Origin: an uncultured Altererythrobacter sp.
GTDB lineage: Bacteria; Pseudomonadota; Alphaproteobacteria; Sphingomonadales; Sphingomonadaceae
Length of the DNA: 64,000 bases
Reading direction: 5' to 3'
Assembly (NCBI GenBank): GCA_913056125.1
Contig: CAJXNC010000008.1
Location: forward strand, 57,410-121,409
Position 1 is the first letter of the stretch, and each line of letters opens with the position of its first letter. The notes beneath the pieces were generated by a model. That model ran no database searches and had not been told where the DNA came from. It saw only the letters and a program-made list of their open reading frames with translations. The position numbers and the translations under genes are program-made. Positions 16,102 to 25,242 of the stretch are shown in pieces.

Positions 16102-17400
16102 TCAAGCGGGCTCGTAGGTCTTGCCGCGACGGCGCAGGGCTGCCGGGGCCGTCTCGTGCAGGAAGAGCGAGAAGAACCCGCTGATCAGCGCGAGGCCCAT
16201 CAGCACGTAAAGGAAGCTCTCCAGGCCATAGGCATCGTTGAGCAGGCCGGCGAGCGGCGGCCCGGCGACACCGCCAAGGATCTCGCACGCACCCATGGCG
16301 AGGCCAAGCACGGTCGCATGGTGGATCGGCTTGAAGCTCTCCGACGGGATCGTCGCCATGAAGATGGGGAAGATACCGTTGACCATCCAGCCAATCGCAA
16401 AAATGCCCGCCAGCACTACGGCGGAGCCTTCATAGTAGAGCGCGCCGAGCGGGCCGAGCAGCGAAAGGAAGGGCAAGAACACCATAACCGGCTTGCGGCC
16501 GATAATGTCGGACAGGCCGGAGACCACGATACTGTAGATCGCGGCAGCAATGCCCAGCGTACCCATGACCCAGCTCATCGTATCGGGATCGAGGCCTTTG
16601 CCCTCGACCAGGAAGAGCGGCATGAAGGCCCAGGTAATGACGAAATGGGCGACCATGAACACGCCCACGACCACGCTGATCCACATGTTGCGGACCTTCA
16701 TCGCCTCGGCGATCGCGTCGATCCAGCCCTGTGCAGCCTGGCCGAAACTGCGCTTGGGGGCAGCCTCGCGCGCGGGCATTTCGGGCTCTTCGAGCATGAA
16801 CCAGATCAGCGCCGCACTTACGAGGCCGGGCAGAGCGGCCAGGTAGAAGGCTTCGCGCCAGCTGAAAAGCTGCGCAAAGGCGACCAGCACAACGGGTGCG
16901 GCGAAGCTGCCGAGGATATTGGAGCCGAGGTTCTGTGCCACGCCCTGCGCGAGGCCGCGGCGTTCGGGGTTCACCTCGCTCGCCACCATGGCGTGGCTGA
17001 TTGGCATGACGCCGCCCTCTGCCGCGCCCATCAGCAGGCGCGCGGCGAAGAGGAAAATGAAGCTGGTCGCGAGCCCCGAGAGGAAGGAGCAGAGCGAGAA
17101 GGCAATCGTGGCAATGATCAGCAGGATCTTGCGCTTGCCCATCGAGTCCGAGAGGCCGCCAACGAAGAAAGCTGCAATCGCCCATGTGAAGCTCATGCCG
17201 CCAGCGATCACACCGATCTGAGTCTGCGAGAGGCCAAGGTCGGCTTCGACGCCGAGCGGCATCAGGACGTTGAGCGCCTGCCGGTCGAAGAAGACGATGC
17301 CGAAATTGAGTGCCAGCAGGAAGACCAGCAAGGTCTGGTAGGCTGGTGAATTCTTCATCCAGTTGCCTTGCGGCTCGGTCGTATCGGTTGCAGTTGCCAT
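16102..17400 (-). CDS. MFS transporter
   Basis: Starting at ATG 17400 (AAGAGA upstream), 432 residues with 12 predicted membrane segments. The MFS signature is visible as GGLSDSMGKRKILL after TM2 and GLSDIIGRKPVMV in the second half. It follows the VOC gene by 14 bases and precedes araC by 43. In this context it is likely the uptake system for the compound degraded by the cupin cluster. Confidence 0.92.
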   Translation of the reverse strand: MATATDTTEPQGNWMKNSPAYQTLLVFLLALNFGIVFFDRQALNVLMPLGVEADLGLSQTQIGVIAGGMSFTWAIAAFFVGGLSDSMGKRKILLIIATIAFSLCSFLSGLATSFIFLFAARLLMGAAEGGVMPISHAMVASEVNPERRGLAQGVAQNLGSNILGSFAAPVVLVAFAQLFSWREAFYLAALPGLVSAALIWFMLEEPEMPAREAAPKRSFGQAAQGWIDAIAEAMKVRNMWISVVVGVFMVAHFVITWAFMPLFLVEGKGLDPDTMSWVMGTLGIAAAIYSIVVSGLSDIIGRKPVMVFLPFLSLLGPLGALYYEGSAVVLAGIFAIGWMVNGIFPIFMATIPSESFKPIHHATVLGLAMGACEILGGVAGPPLAGLLNDAYGLESFLYVLMGLALISGFFSLFLHETAPAALRRRGKTYEPA

Positions 17401-17414
17401 GTTCTCTTTTGATC

Positions 17415-17960
17415 CTATCCGAAGGGCCGCACGGGGTCGGAGCCGTCCCAATCGCGGCTCGCTTCCCAGAAGCGGGTGAAGGTTTCGTCCATGCCGGGGG
17501 TCACCGGCAGCAATTCGATGAAGCCGAGATCGGCGCCCGTCCCGTTATCGAGATAGACCACCTCGCCGCCCGTGGGCACGGCAGCGCGATAGGCTTCGTG
17601 ATATCCGCGCGACTGGTAGGCGAGGCTTTCCGCATCCACATCGGCGCAGGCAATGCCCAGATGGTGGAAGCCATAACCGCGCTTCTCGATCGTTTCCCTG
17701 TAGACGCTGGGATTGTCGTCCAGCGGCTGAATCAGTTCGATCATCATGTGTCCGGCAAAGCCCATGGCGAGCGTGACGTCCGCCGTGCTTTCCGTGCCGC
17801 GATAGGTCTGGCCGGGGGTCAGCAGGTGCGGCAGCACGAAGAAGGGGCCGGCGCGCATGTCCGCCGCCCAATGGGAAATGGCGGCCTGCAGGTCCGGCAC
17901 GATAAAGGCGGTTTGCGCCACGCCACCCATGGGCTGGCAGAAGCCGAGCTGTGCTGTCAT
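17415..17960 (-). CDS. VOC family (glyoxalase/bleomycin resistance-like) protein
   Basis: A 181-residue single protein of the vicinal-oxygen-chelate superfamily. His/Glu ligand candidates appear in QTAFIVPDLQAAISHW, HMMIELIQP, YGFHHLGIA and LGFIELLPV. The beta-alpha-beta-beta-beta repeats fit a Glyoxalase_4-type domain. Members are isomerases, lyases or dioxygenases. It is transcribed divergently from the class II aldolase, 110 bases apart, with a ribosome site GGAGAGG before the ATG at 17960. Confidence 0.87.
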   Translation of the reverse strand: MTAQLGFCQPMGGVAQTAFIVPDLQAAISHWAADMRAGPFFVLPHLLTPGQTYRGTESTADVTLAMGFAGHMMIELIQPLDDNPSVYRETIEKRGYGFHHLGIACADVDAESLAYQSRGYHEAYRAAVPTGGEVVYLDNGTGADLGFIELLPVTPGMDETFTRFWEASRDWDGSDPVRPFG

Positions 17961-18070
17961 CGAATCCTCTCCCTGCGGCGGCTTTGCGCCTCCCGCTTGC
18001 GCCTTGGCTTGCCAATCGGCGCGACAAAGTCAATCTCCCTGTGCTAGGAGCGGCGCAAAGGGAGACAGTC

Positions 18071-18844
18071 ATGGCAACGCAATTGCAGTCCAACGATAAC
18101 GCGCCAAAGATCGATTGCAGCGCGGAAGAATGGCAGGCTCGGCTGGACCTTGCAGCCGCCTATCGCATCTTCGCCCATCTCGGCTGGTGCGAAAGCATTT
18201 ACAACCACATCACCTTGCGCGTGCCGGGGACGGACGACCACTTCCTCATCAATCCCTATGGCCTGCTGTGGGAGGAAGTGACCGCTTCCAACCTGGTCAA
18301 GATCGACGGTGACGGGAACAAGGTGGGTGACAATCCCTACCCGGTGAACCTTGCCGGTTTCACCCAGCATTCGGTGTTCCACAAGAACCTCAGCCATGCC
18401 CACGCCATCGTCCACACCCACACGCCCGACACGATGGCGGTGTGCTCGACCGAGGGCGGCTTGCAGGCGAGCAATTTTTATTCCTGCTTCTTCGAAGGAG
18501 CGATCGGCTATCACGATTTCGAAGGCATCACGGTGCGCGCGGAAGAGGGCGTGCGGCTGGTGCAGAATGTCGGCAATCACCAGATCCTGATGCTCAGGAA
18601 CCATGGCCCGGTGGTGATGGGGCGGACCATCCACGAGATGTTCCTGCTCTATTACATGCTCCAGCGCGCCTGCGAGGTGCAGGTGAAGACCGCCAGCCTT
18701 GGCGCGCCCATCGTGGTGCCGCCTGAAGTCATCGAAACGCACCAGCGCGACCGCGACAAGCAGCTGACCGACACGTTCGGCAAACTCGATTTCGAAGCCT
18801 GGACGCGCAAGATCGACACGATCGATCCGAGCTGGCGTAACTGA
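18071..18844 (+). CDS. Class II aldolase/adducin family protein
   Basis: 257 residues from the ATG at 18071, preceded by AGGGAGAC. The zinc-binding HAHAIVHTHTPDTMA segment and the later RNHGPVVMG motif define the class II aldolase/adducin fold. Members cleave hydroxy-keto compounds retro-aldol style or decarboxylate aromatic acids. It is divergent from the VOC gene and followed after 19 bases by the [2Fe-2S] protein gene, probably as one transcript. Confidence 0.9.
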   Translation: MATQLQSNDNAPKIDCSAEEWQARLDLAAAYRIFAHLGWCESIYNHITLRVPGTDDHFLINPYGLLWEEVTASNLVKIDGDGNKVGDNPYPVNLAGFTQHSVFHKNLSHAHAIVHTHTPDTMAVCSTEGGLQASNFYSCFFEGAIGYHDFEGITVRAEEGVRLVQNVGNHQILMLRNHGPVVMGRTIHEMFLLYYMLQRACEVQVKTASLGAPIVVPPEVIETHQRDRDKQLTDTFGKLDFEAWTRKIDTIDPSWRN

Positions 18845-18863
18845 ACGAGATGCTGCCGCCCGC

Positions 18864-19406
18864 ATGACGCAGATGACCATCAACAGCCGGCCGGTGCGCT
18901 TCGACATGGACCCGCAGACGCCGCTGCTCTGGGCGCTGCGCGATGCGGCCAATCTGACGGGCACGAAATATGGCTGCGGCGTGGGCGATTGCGGCGCCTG
19001 CATGGTGCTGGTCGATGGCGAGGCGCTGCGCTCCTGCCTGATCACCCTGGCAGAGGCCGAGGGGCGCTTCATCACCACGATCGAGGGGCTGAGCCGGGAT
19101 CGCTCGCACCCGGTGCAGCAGGCGCTGGTGGCCGAGCAGGCGATCCAGTGCGGCTTCTGCACGCCGGGTATCGTCATGGCCGCGGCCGCATTGCTCCAGC
19201 GCAACGCCGACCCTTCCGAGCAAGAGATCGAAGATGCGGTACCGAATCTGTGTCGCTGCGGAGTCTATCCGCGGCTGGTGCGGGCGATCCAGCGGGCCGG
19301 GCGCGTGGTGCGCCGGCGCGAGACGATCAGCGCCGCGCCCGCACCGGGGATCGAGCCCGAGGACGCGGCGCGGGCGGTCCCCGCCATCAGGGTGATTGAA
19401 GACTAG
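18864..19406 (+). CDS. Orphan (2Fe-2S) small subunit of a xanthine dehydrogenase-type hydroxylase
   Basis: 180 residues carrying both clusters of the electron-transfer subunit: plant ferredoxin-type CGVGDCGACMVLVDG...SC (N-terminal) and the helical QCGFCTPG...NLCRCG domain. Such proteins (as in isoquinoline 1-oxidoreductase alpha subunit) pair with a large molybdopterin subunit, yet no large or FAD subunit is encoded next to it; the following gene is a TonB receptor on the other strand. The C-terminal 40 residues are Ala/Arg-rich and not conserved. Confidence 0.9.
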   Translation: MTQMTINSRPVRFDMDPQTPLLWALRDAANLTGTKYGCGVGDCGACMVLVDGEALRSCLITLAEAEGRFITTIEGLSRDRSHPVQQALVAEQAIQCGFCTPGIVMAAAALLQRNADPSEQEIEDAVPNLCRCGVYPRLVRAIQRAGRVVRRRETISAAPAPGIEPEDAARAVPAIRVIED

Positions 19407-19470
19407 TCCACTCCAACCGTTCTCGAAACCGGGACGCGCGCAGCTGGGGGGCAAGACGCGCCCCGGCCCT

Positions 19471-21564
19471 TCAGAACCGGACGCGGGCGCCGAGCGACGC
19501 GTTGATCGGTTCCGCCGGCTGGATGTTATTGTCGCCATGCGCGGACGGGAAGTAGGTCTCGTCGAACAGATTTTCGACATTCAGCTGAAGCGAGAAATCC
19601 TCGTTCACGTCGAAGTAGAGCGCGGCATCGACGCGCGTGTAGGCCGGCAGTACGACATTGTTCGACATGGATGCGAACTGGTCCGACTGGTGGACCAGTC
19701 CGGCGCCGAAGCCGAAGCGGTCGCTGACGTCGTAGCGCGCCCATGCGGTAATGTGGTGCTCGGGCACCTGCTGCAAGGTTGTGCCGGCGACAGCGGCCGT
19801 GGTCGTCTGCGTTATCTCGCCGTCGAGATAGGCATAGCCGAGGCTAACATTGAGATTATCCACCAGTTCGCCGGCCAGTCCGATCTCGAAACCATCGACC
19901 TGGCTTTCGCCCGCCTGGATAACGAAGCCGGGATTAAGCGGATCGGGAGCCTGCGTATTGTCGCGGGTCAGCCGGAAGATTGCGGCTGTCAGGAACAGTT
20001 CGGGATGGATCGACCACTTGATGCCCGCTTCGATGTTCTCGAATGTCTCGGGTTCGAGCGTCGCGGAAGAAGTGCTCAGCACGGTGAACTGGTCACCCGA
20101 TCCAGGCAGGAAGCTCTCCGACCAGCTGGCATAGATCGAAATTTCCTCCTGTGGCTTGACCACCAGGCCAAGGCGCGGGCTGACGCGATCATCCTTGCGG
20201 CTCGCGGAGAAGCCGGAGATCAGGTCGGTACTCGACAGATCGAACTCGTCATAGCGCAGGCCGGCGATCAGCTGGACAATGCCGAAATCCATCTGTTCCT
20301 GCAGGTAGAATGACACGGTTGTGAGGTCGGACGTGCTGGCGCGCTGCGGAGTCAGCGTGAATGCAGGCGGTGTAATCACCTCGGCGAGCGGCAGCGTGAT
20401 GCTGGTATCCGTGCCATTGTTGAAGCGCGCCTGGTTGCGGACCGAATCCGTGTCGCCGCTGGTGAATTCCGCGCCGACCAGCAGCGTGTGTCCGATGCCG
20501 CCGGTCTCGAACGTACCGACCATATTCGCCTGGCCAATCAGATTGGTGCGCTTGGTGCCGCTTTCATAACCGCCCATGCGGAAAGTCGTTGCCGTGGTCC
20601 CGCTGCTCGGCACCAGGTTGGCGTAGAACTTGTCGTAATCGGCATATTGCAGGCTGGCATTGAAGCTGATCGCGCTGGAGAATTCATGCTCCACCCGTGC
20701 ACGGGCGATGTGCACCGCTACGTCACTGAAATTGTAGTCGGGATCGCCGAAGAAGGTTTCTTCATAGCCCATGAGCGGCAAACCGTTCAGGCTCGGTACG
20801 CCGCGATCGGTGACGCGCTCGTCATCGTCATAGGTGTAGCTGGCGGTGAAGGTGGTGTCGGGACCGGCCTCGATCGTCAGCGTCGGCGTGAAGCCGATGA
20901 AGCGCCCATCGTAGAAGTCGCGATGATTGTTGAAGTCTTCATAGGTGGCGTTGATGCGCAGGCCTGCCCCGTCGGCGATCGGCGTGTTGACGTCCCCGGT
21001 CAGGGAGTAGGCGCCGAACGTATCCACACTGGCGCCGAGCGAGCCGAACATGTCCATCGTGTTGGCGGTCTTGCTCACGCGGTTGATTGCGCCGCCGCCG
21101 GCGCCGCGCCCGAAGATCAGCGCATTGGCGCCTTTGAGCACTTCGACGCGTTCGACGTTGTAGAGAGAGCGGTAATATTGCGCGTCGTCGCGCAAGCCGT
21201 CGATGTAGAAATCCGCTGTGGTTTCCTGGCCGCGAATGAAGACCTCGTCGCGGTGGCCTTCGCCGGTTTCCAGGCTGATGCCGGGCACGAAACGCAGCGC
21301 ATTGCCGAGCTGGGTAACGCCCTGGTCCTCGATCTGGTCCGCCGTGATCATGGTGACCGATTGCGGCACGTCGATCAGCGGGGTGGGGGTCTTGGTCGCG
21401 GTGCTGCCATCGCTTTCGGCATAGCCTTCACGGTCGGCGCTGACGACGATTTCGCTCGGCAGGTAGTCGCGCTGGACGTCCGCGTTGGCCAGTGCGGGAG
21501 TTGCAATGAAGCTGCTGCCAACCGTGAAAAGCAGGGTGGCGCGGATAGAAGTACGAGTGGTCAA
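19471..21564 (-). CDS. TonB-dependent siderophore receptor 1
   Basis: An outer-membrane receptor of about 697 residues from the TTG at 21564, chosen because it opens a clean signal peptide (ATLLFTVGSSFIATPALA). The plug domain begins at IDVPQSVTMITADQI, with FIRGQETTADFYIDGLRDD and VEVLKGANALIFGRGAGGGAINRVSK. The beta-barrel ends with NLFDETYFPSAHG...LGARVRF, closing on the usual terminal Phe. The upstream region holds a palindrome shared with TonB receptor 2. It would import a ferric siderophore; ligand unknown. Confidence 0.92.
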   Translation of the reverse strand: MTTRTSIRATLLFTVGSSFIATPALANADVQRDYLPSEIVVSADREGYAESDGSTATKTPTPLIDVPQSVTMITADQIEDQGVTQLGNALRFVPGISLETGEGHRDEVFIRGQETTADFYIDGLRDDAQYYRSLYNVERVEVLKGANALIFGRGAGGGAINRVSKTANTMDMFGSLGASVDTFGAYSLTGDVNTPIADGAGLRINATYEDFNNHRDFYDGRFIGFTPTLTIEAGPDTTFTASYTYDDDERVTDRGVPSLNGLPLMGYEETFFGDPDYNFSDVAVHIARARVEHEFSSAISFNASLQYADYDKFYANLVPSSGTTATTFRMGGYESGTKRTNLIGQANMVGTFETGGIGHTLLVGAEFTSGDTDSVRNQARFNNGTDTSITLPLAEVITPPAFTLTPQRASTSDLTTVSFYLQEQMDFGIVQLIAGLRYDEFDLSSTDLISGFSASRKDDRVSPRLGLVVKPQEEISIYASWSESFLPGSGDQFTVLSTSSATLEPETFENIEAGIKWSIHPELFLTAAIFRLTRDNTQAPDPLNPGFVIQAGESQVDGFEIGLAGELVDNLNVSLGYAYLDGEITQTTTAAVAGTTLQQVPEHHITAWARYDVSDRFGFGAGLVHQSDQFASMSNNVVLPAYTRVDAALYFDVNEDFSLQLNVENLFDETYFPSAHGDNNIQPAEPINASLGARVRF

Positions 21565-21607
21565 GATTGCCCCTTGGGTGGTCCTAAGATCGATATGCCA
21601 GCGCCAT

Positions 21608-21630
21608 CTATTGCGACGCACTTGCAATAG
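21608..21630. promoter_or_regulatory. Fur-like operator candidate 1 (CTATTGC-N9-GCAATAG)
   Basis: A perfect 7-bp inverted repeat between receptor 1 and the divergent hydroxylase gene. It matches the minus strand of the site at 22444-22465 at most positions (shared core TGCGAC-N3/4-TTGCAATA). Recurrence upstream of two iron receptors points to an iron-responsive repressor such as Fur; the protein is inferred. Confidence 0.6.
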
Positions 21631-21755
21631 CAATAGAAAACATGGCACTGAGCGATCCGTTTCGCGATGGCGGCTCCAGTCGGCCGGCGCGGTGGAAATT
21701 CTAAGGGTAAGGCGCGGTGGGAGCGTCTAGTTTCGCAAGTCGGAGACACGTGCGG

Positions 21756-22439
21756 ATGATGGTCAAGGTCGAAGGATTGCTGGACGCGGAGGAAGTTTCG
21801 CGCTTGCGCGAATTGCTCGATGCAGGCGAGTGGGTGGATGGCAATGAGACTTCCGGCCACCAGTCGCGTCTGGCCAAGCGCAACCAGCAATTGAAGCAGG
21901 GAAGCCAGGTGGCAAGGCAGGCGGGGAATTTCGTGCTCGATGCTCTGGGCAAGGCGGAGGAGTTCATTGCCGCAGCCTTGCCGTTGAAGGTCTTTCCCCC
22001 GCTATTCAACCGTTATGAAGGTGGCGAAGCCTTCGGCTCCCATGTCGATAACAGCATTCGCGCGCTTCCCGGCCAGGACTTCCGGCTCCGCAGCGACCTG
22101 TCGGCGACATTGTTCCTCGAACCGCCCGAGAATTACACTGGCGGCGAACTTATCGTGGAAGACCTGTTCGGAGAGCATTCGGTGAAGCTCGCCGCAGGCG
22201 ACATGGTTCTCTACCCTGCGTCCAGCGTGCACCGGGTCGAGCCGGTGACCAAGGGTGCGCGTACGGCCTGCTTCTTCTGGCTCCAGAGCATGGTCCGCGA
22301 CAACAGCGCACGCGAGCAACTCTACCGCCTCGATCGCAGCATTCGCACGTTGACACAGCGCAGTGGAGGCGAGGACGAAGTCGTGGTCGAGCTGACCAGC
22401 CTCTACCACAATCTGATGCGCAGATGGGCCGACGCATGA
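21756..22439 (+). CDS. piuC: Fe(II)/2-oxoglutarate dioxygenase, PKHD-type hydroxylase (PiuC/YbiX)
   Basis: The ATG at 21756 gives 227 residues, matching the PiuC family length and the MMVKV start. Iron ligands HVD in FGSHVDNS and the His of SVHRVEPV, plus Arg in GARTACFFW for 2-oxoglutarate, are present. PiuC proteins are encoded beside TonB siderophore receptors, as here between two of them, and probably modify or release iron chelates. It is divergent from receptor 1 with the Fur-like palindrome between them. Confidence 0.93.
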   Translation: MMVKVEGLLDAEEVSRLRELLDAGEWVDGNETSGHQSRLAKRNQQLKQGSQVARQAGNFVLDALGKAEEFIAAALPLKVFPPLFNRYEGGEAFGSHVDNSIRALPGQDFRLRSDLSATLFLEPPENYTGGELIVEDLFGEHSVKLAAGDMVLYPASSVHRVEPVTKGARTACFFWLQSMVRDNSAREQLYRLDRSIRTLTQRSGGEDEVVVELTSLYHNLMRRWADA

Positions 22440-22443
22440 TTAT

Positions 22444-22465
22444 TATTGCAACTCAGTCGCATTAG
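22444..22465. promoter_or_regulatory. Fur-like operator candidate 2
   Basis: TATTGCAACTCAGTCGCATTAG; its reverse complement aligns with the palindrome at 21608 (CTA-TGCGAC-A-TTGCAATA in common). It lies right after the hydroxylase stop codon and 55 bases before the start of TonB receptor 2, the expected place for a repressor site. Confidence 0.55.
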
Positions 22466-22520
22466 CATTGACTCCGTTTGTGGTGCCGATGTAGGCGGCC
22501 TCCAATTCAATGGAGGTCAC

Positions 22521-24719
22521 ATGAGCAAATCGGGAATCGTAAAGAGCAGCGGCTATCTGGCTGCAGGATGCATCGGCTTCATCGCCAGTGCGCCGGCAAT
22601 GGCAAACGAGATGGACGAGGCGGATCCCAGCATCATCGTTACCGCCGACAAGGAGCGCGAAACCTCGTCGGTCAAGGACACCGCCCCGATCGTGGACACA
22701 CCCCGCACGCTGAGCGTCATCTCCGAGCAAACCATCGAAAACACCGCATCTTTCTCTCTCGAAGAAGCCTTGCGGACGGTTCCCGGCATTACTCTGGGTG
22801 CAGGAGAGGGCGGCACCGCAGCGGCGGACATCCCGCTAATCCGCGGTGTCGATTCCACCGGCGATGTCTTCGTCAACGGCGCTCGCGATGTCGGTTCGCA
22901 GACGCGCGAGAGCTTCGCGCTCGAATCCATCGAGGTTTACAAGGGACCCAATGGAAGCTTTGGAGGCCGCGGCGGCGCGGGCGGGGTAATCAACCTGGTT
23001 ACCCGCAATGCCCGCATGGGTGACTTTGCCAGCGTTCAGGCCACCGCCGGTACATCGGACCTGATCCGCATTACCGGTGACGTGAACCGCCAGCTGACCA
23101 ACGATGTCGCGGTGCGTGTGGCAGGCCTGTTCCACGATTCCATGACCCCAGGCCGTGACGACGTATCGGATGATCGCTGGGGCGTGCTCCCGTCTGTCAC
23201 CATTGGCCTCAATGGCCCGGTCACGGCTACACTCGGCTACTATCACCTCGAGACGGAAGGCGTGCCCGACTATGGGATCCCGCTCACCTCGCGCAGGCAG
23301 ATCAATCCCGATCCCGATACGCCCGATCTGCGCGAACCCGCCGATGTCGATTACGACAACTTCTACGGCCTCCTGTCGCGCGACTTCTCGGAGACCAACG
23401 TCGATTCCATCAGCGGAGAATTCTCGGCGGAACTGGCACCCAATCTCATCCTGTCGAACACCACTCGCTATAGCTGGACCGAAAACCGCTATATCGTCAC
23501 CAACCCCGATGATTCCGCGGGCAATGTGGTGGACGGCCTCGTCTGGCGCGCCGTGAAGAGCCGCAATTCCCGCAGCGAAGGTGTGGTCTCGAACACCAAT
23601 CTCGGCTTTGAGGGAGAGACCGGGCCCGTCTCGCACAGCCTGGCCCTTGGCTTCGAGTTCAGCGAAACCGAATCGACCAATACGCCTTTCGTGGTCGATA
23701 CGGGCGACCGCAACTGCCCGGCGGAGGACATTGCCGCGTTCAACTGCACCTCGCTGGCAAATCCAGATCCTTTCGATCCCTGGAACGGCTCGATCACGGC
23801 CAGCACCACGCCAAGCCAGGCCGAAGCGCGCGATTACAGCGTCTATCTTGCCGACACGATAACCATTACGCCGCAATTGCTCCTCAATGCGGGCCTGCGT
23901 TGGACCGACTTTTCAGCAAGTGCCAGCGGATCACGGCGGGGTACGCCCTTCGATGCATCCAATAGCGGCAGCTTCTGGACCTATCAGGGTGGCCTGATCT
24001 TCAAGCCGACCGAAGCGACCAGTCTTTACGTTTCCTATGCCGATTCCAAGACGCCTCCGGGCACGACCGTGGGCGAAGGTGCGGAGAACCTCGGGGCGCA
24101 GAACGAATTGTTCGAGCCGCAGGCTACCGAGAATTGGGAAATTGGCGGCAAGGCCGAGATGTTCGACGGATCGCTTCTGCTTTCAGGCGCAGTGTTTCGC
24201 ATCGATCGGGCCAATATCGACCAGCGCGATCCGAACGGCACGATCACCGAAATCCTCGATTCCGCGCGCATCGAAGGTTTCGAAGCCAGCGCTACGGGGC
24301 GGATTGGACCGGTCACTTTGATGGTCGGCTATACCTATCTCCACAGTGAGCTTGGTGCAGATGCTGCGGCGCTGGACAATGATCCGACCACGATCAGCAA
24401 TCAGGGGAATGCCCTGCCACAAACGCCAGAGCACAACCTGGCCGCTACCGTGGATTGGCTGGTCACACCCCGCTTCAGTATTGGTGCGGGCGCATATGGT
24501 GCTTCCGGGCGCTATGCGGATGCCGGTAATCTAATCGAGGCCGATGGTTATGTCCGTTTCGATCTTCGGGCCCAGTACCAGCTGACCGACAATTTCGATG
24601 TACGGGTCAATGTCTCGAACGTTTTCGACGAGCGTTATATCGTCAAGCTGCGCAATCCGCATTTCGCGATCCCGGCCAACGGACGACAGGCATTGGTGAC
24701 CTTGACGGCGCGCCTCTAG
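22521..24719 (+). CDS. TonB-dependent siderophore receptor 2
   Basis: 732 residues from the ATG at 22521, preceded by GGAGGTC. Signal peptide SSGYLAAGCIGFIASAPAMA; plug DTPRTLSVISEQTIENT with LIRGVDSTGDVFVNGARD and IEVYKGPNGSFGGRGGAGGVINLVTR. The long barrel ends VSNVFDERYIVKLRNPHFAIPANGRQALVTLTARL; the last residue is Leu rather than the usual Phe. It forms an iron-uptake block with receptor 1 and PiuC. The ligand cannot be told. Confidence 0.92.
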   Translation: MSKSGIVKSSGYLAAGCIGFIASAPAMANEMDEADPSIIVTADKERETSSVKDTAPIVDTPRTLSVISEQTIENTASFSLEEALRTVPGITLGAGEGGTAAADIPLIRGVDSTGDVFVNGARDVGSQTRESFALESIEVYKGPNGSFGGRGGAGGVINLVTRNARMGDFASVQATAGTSDLIRITGDVNRQLTNDVAVRVAGLFHDSMTPGRDDVSDDRWGVLPSVTIGLNGPVTATLGYYHLETEGVPDYGIPLTSRRQINPDPDTPDLREPADVDYDNFYGLLSRDFSETNVDSISGEFSAELAPNLILSNTTRYSWTENRYIVTNPDDSAGNVVDGLVWRAVKSRNSRSEGVVSNTNLGFEGETGPVSHSLALGFEFSETESTNTPFVVDTGDRNCPAEDIAAFNCTSLANPDPFDPWNGSITASTTPSQAEARDYSVYLADTITITPQLLLNAGLRWTDFSASASGSRRGTPFDASNSGSFWTYQGGLIFKPTEATSLYVSYADSKTPPGTTVGEGAENLGAQNELFEPQATENWEIGGKAEMFDGSLLLSGAVFRIDRANIDQRDPNGTITEILDSARIEGFEASATGRIGPVTLMVGYTYLHSELGADAAALDNDPTTISNQGNALPQTPEHNLAATVDWLVTPRFSIGAGAYGASGRYADAGNLIEADGYVRFDLRAQYQLTDNFDVRVNVSNVFDERYIVKLRNPHFAIPANGRQALVTLTARL

Positions 24720-24752
24720 CCGGGGCAGGGCTGCTGTCGAGGAGAAGGCACA

Positions 24753-25094
24753 ATGAAAGCCACGATCTGGCACAATCCGCGTTGCAGCAAATCGCGTATC
24801 GCACTCCAGCGATTGCAGGATGAGGGCTGTGATGTCGAGGTGGTCGAATATCTCAAGCATCCGCCGACAAGGGAGAAGCTGGCGCAGCTCTACAGCGATG
24901 CCGGCATCTCCCCGGCCGAGGGACTCCGTCTCGGCGGCACGGATGCCAAGGAACGTGGCTTGCCCGATGCCGAGGCCGATACGGTGCTCGATGCCATGGT
25001 GGCGGACAGCAAGCTGATCGAGAGGCCGCTCGTGGAGACCGAGAAGGGCGTGCGCCTATGCCGACCGCCCGAACTGATCGAGGAAATCCTCTGA
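24753..25094 (+). CDS. arsC: ArsC-family protein, arsenate reductase (glutaredoxin type)
   Basis: 113 residues with the ArsC thioredoxin-like fold: catalytic Cys in HNPRCSKSR near the N-terminus, VEYLKHPPTREKL, the cis-Pro region LIERPLVETEKG and C-terminal CRPPE. It would reduce arsenate using glutaredoxin/GSH; some family members are redox proteins unrelated to arsenic. No other ars genes are adjacent. It follows receptor 2 after 33 bases. Confidence 0.88.
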   Translation: MKATIWHNPRCSKSRIALQRLQDEGCDVEVVEYLKHPPTREKLAQLYSDAGISPAEGLRLGGTDAKERGLPDAEADTVLDAMVADSKLIERPLVETEKGVRLCRPPELIEEIL

Positions 25095-25242
25095 TCGGGA
25101 TTCCGCTGCCCATGGTGGACCAATTGGGGGCACCGGGCCTACTTCCACCTGTCAAACTTGCATTGAACTGACATATTTGCGAGGGGTTGGGCTCTCCGGG
25201 CACGCGGATGCGTGCGGCAGTTTCGAGGGTATTATTTCCGGC

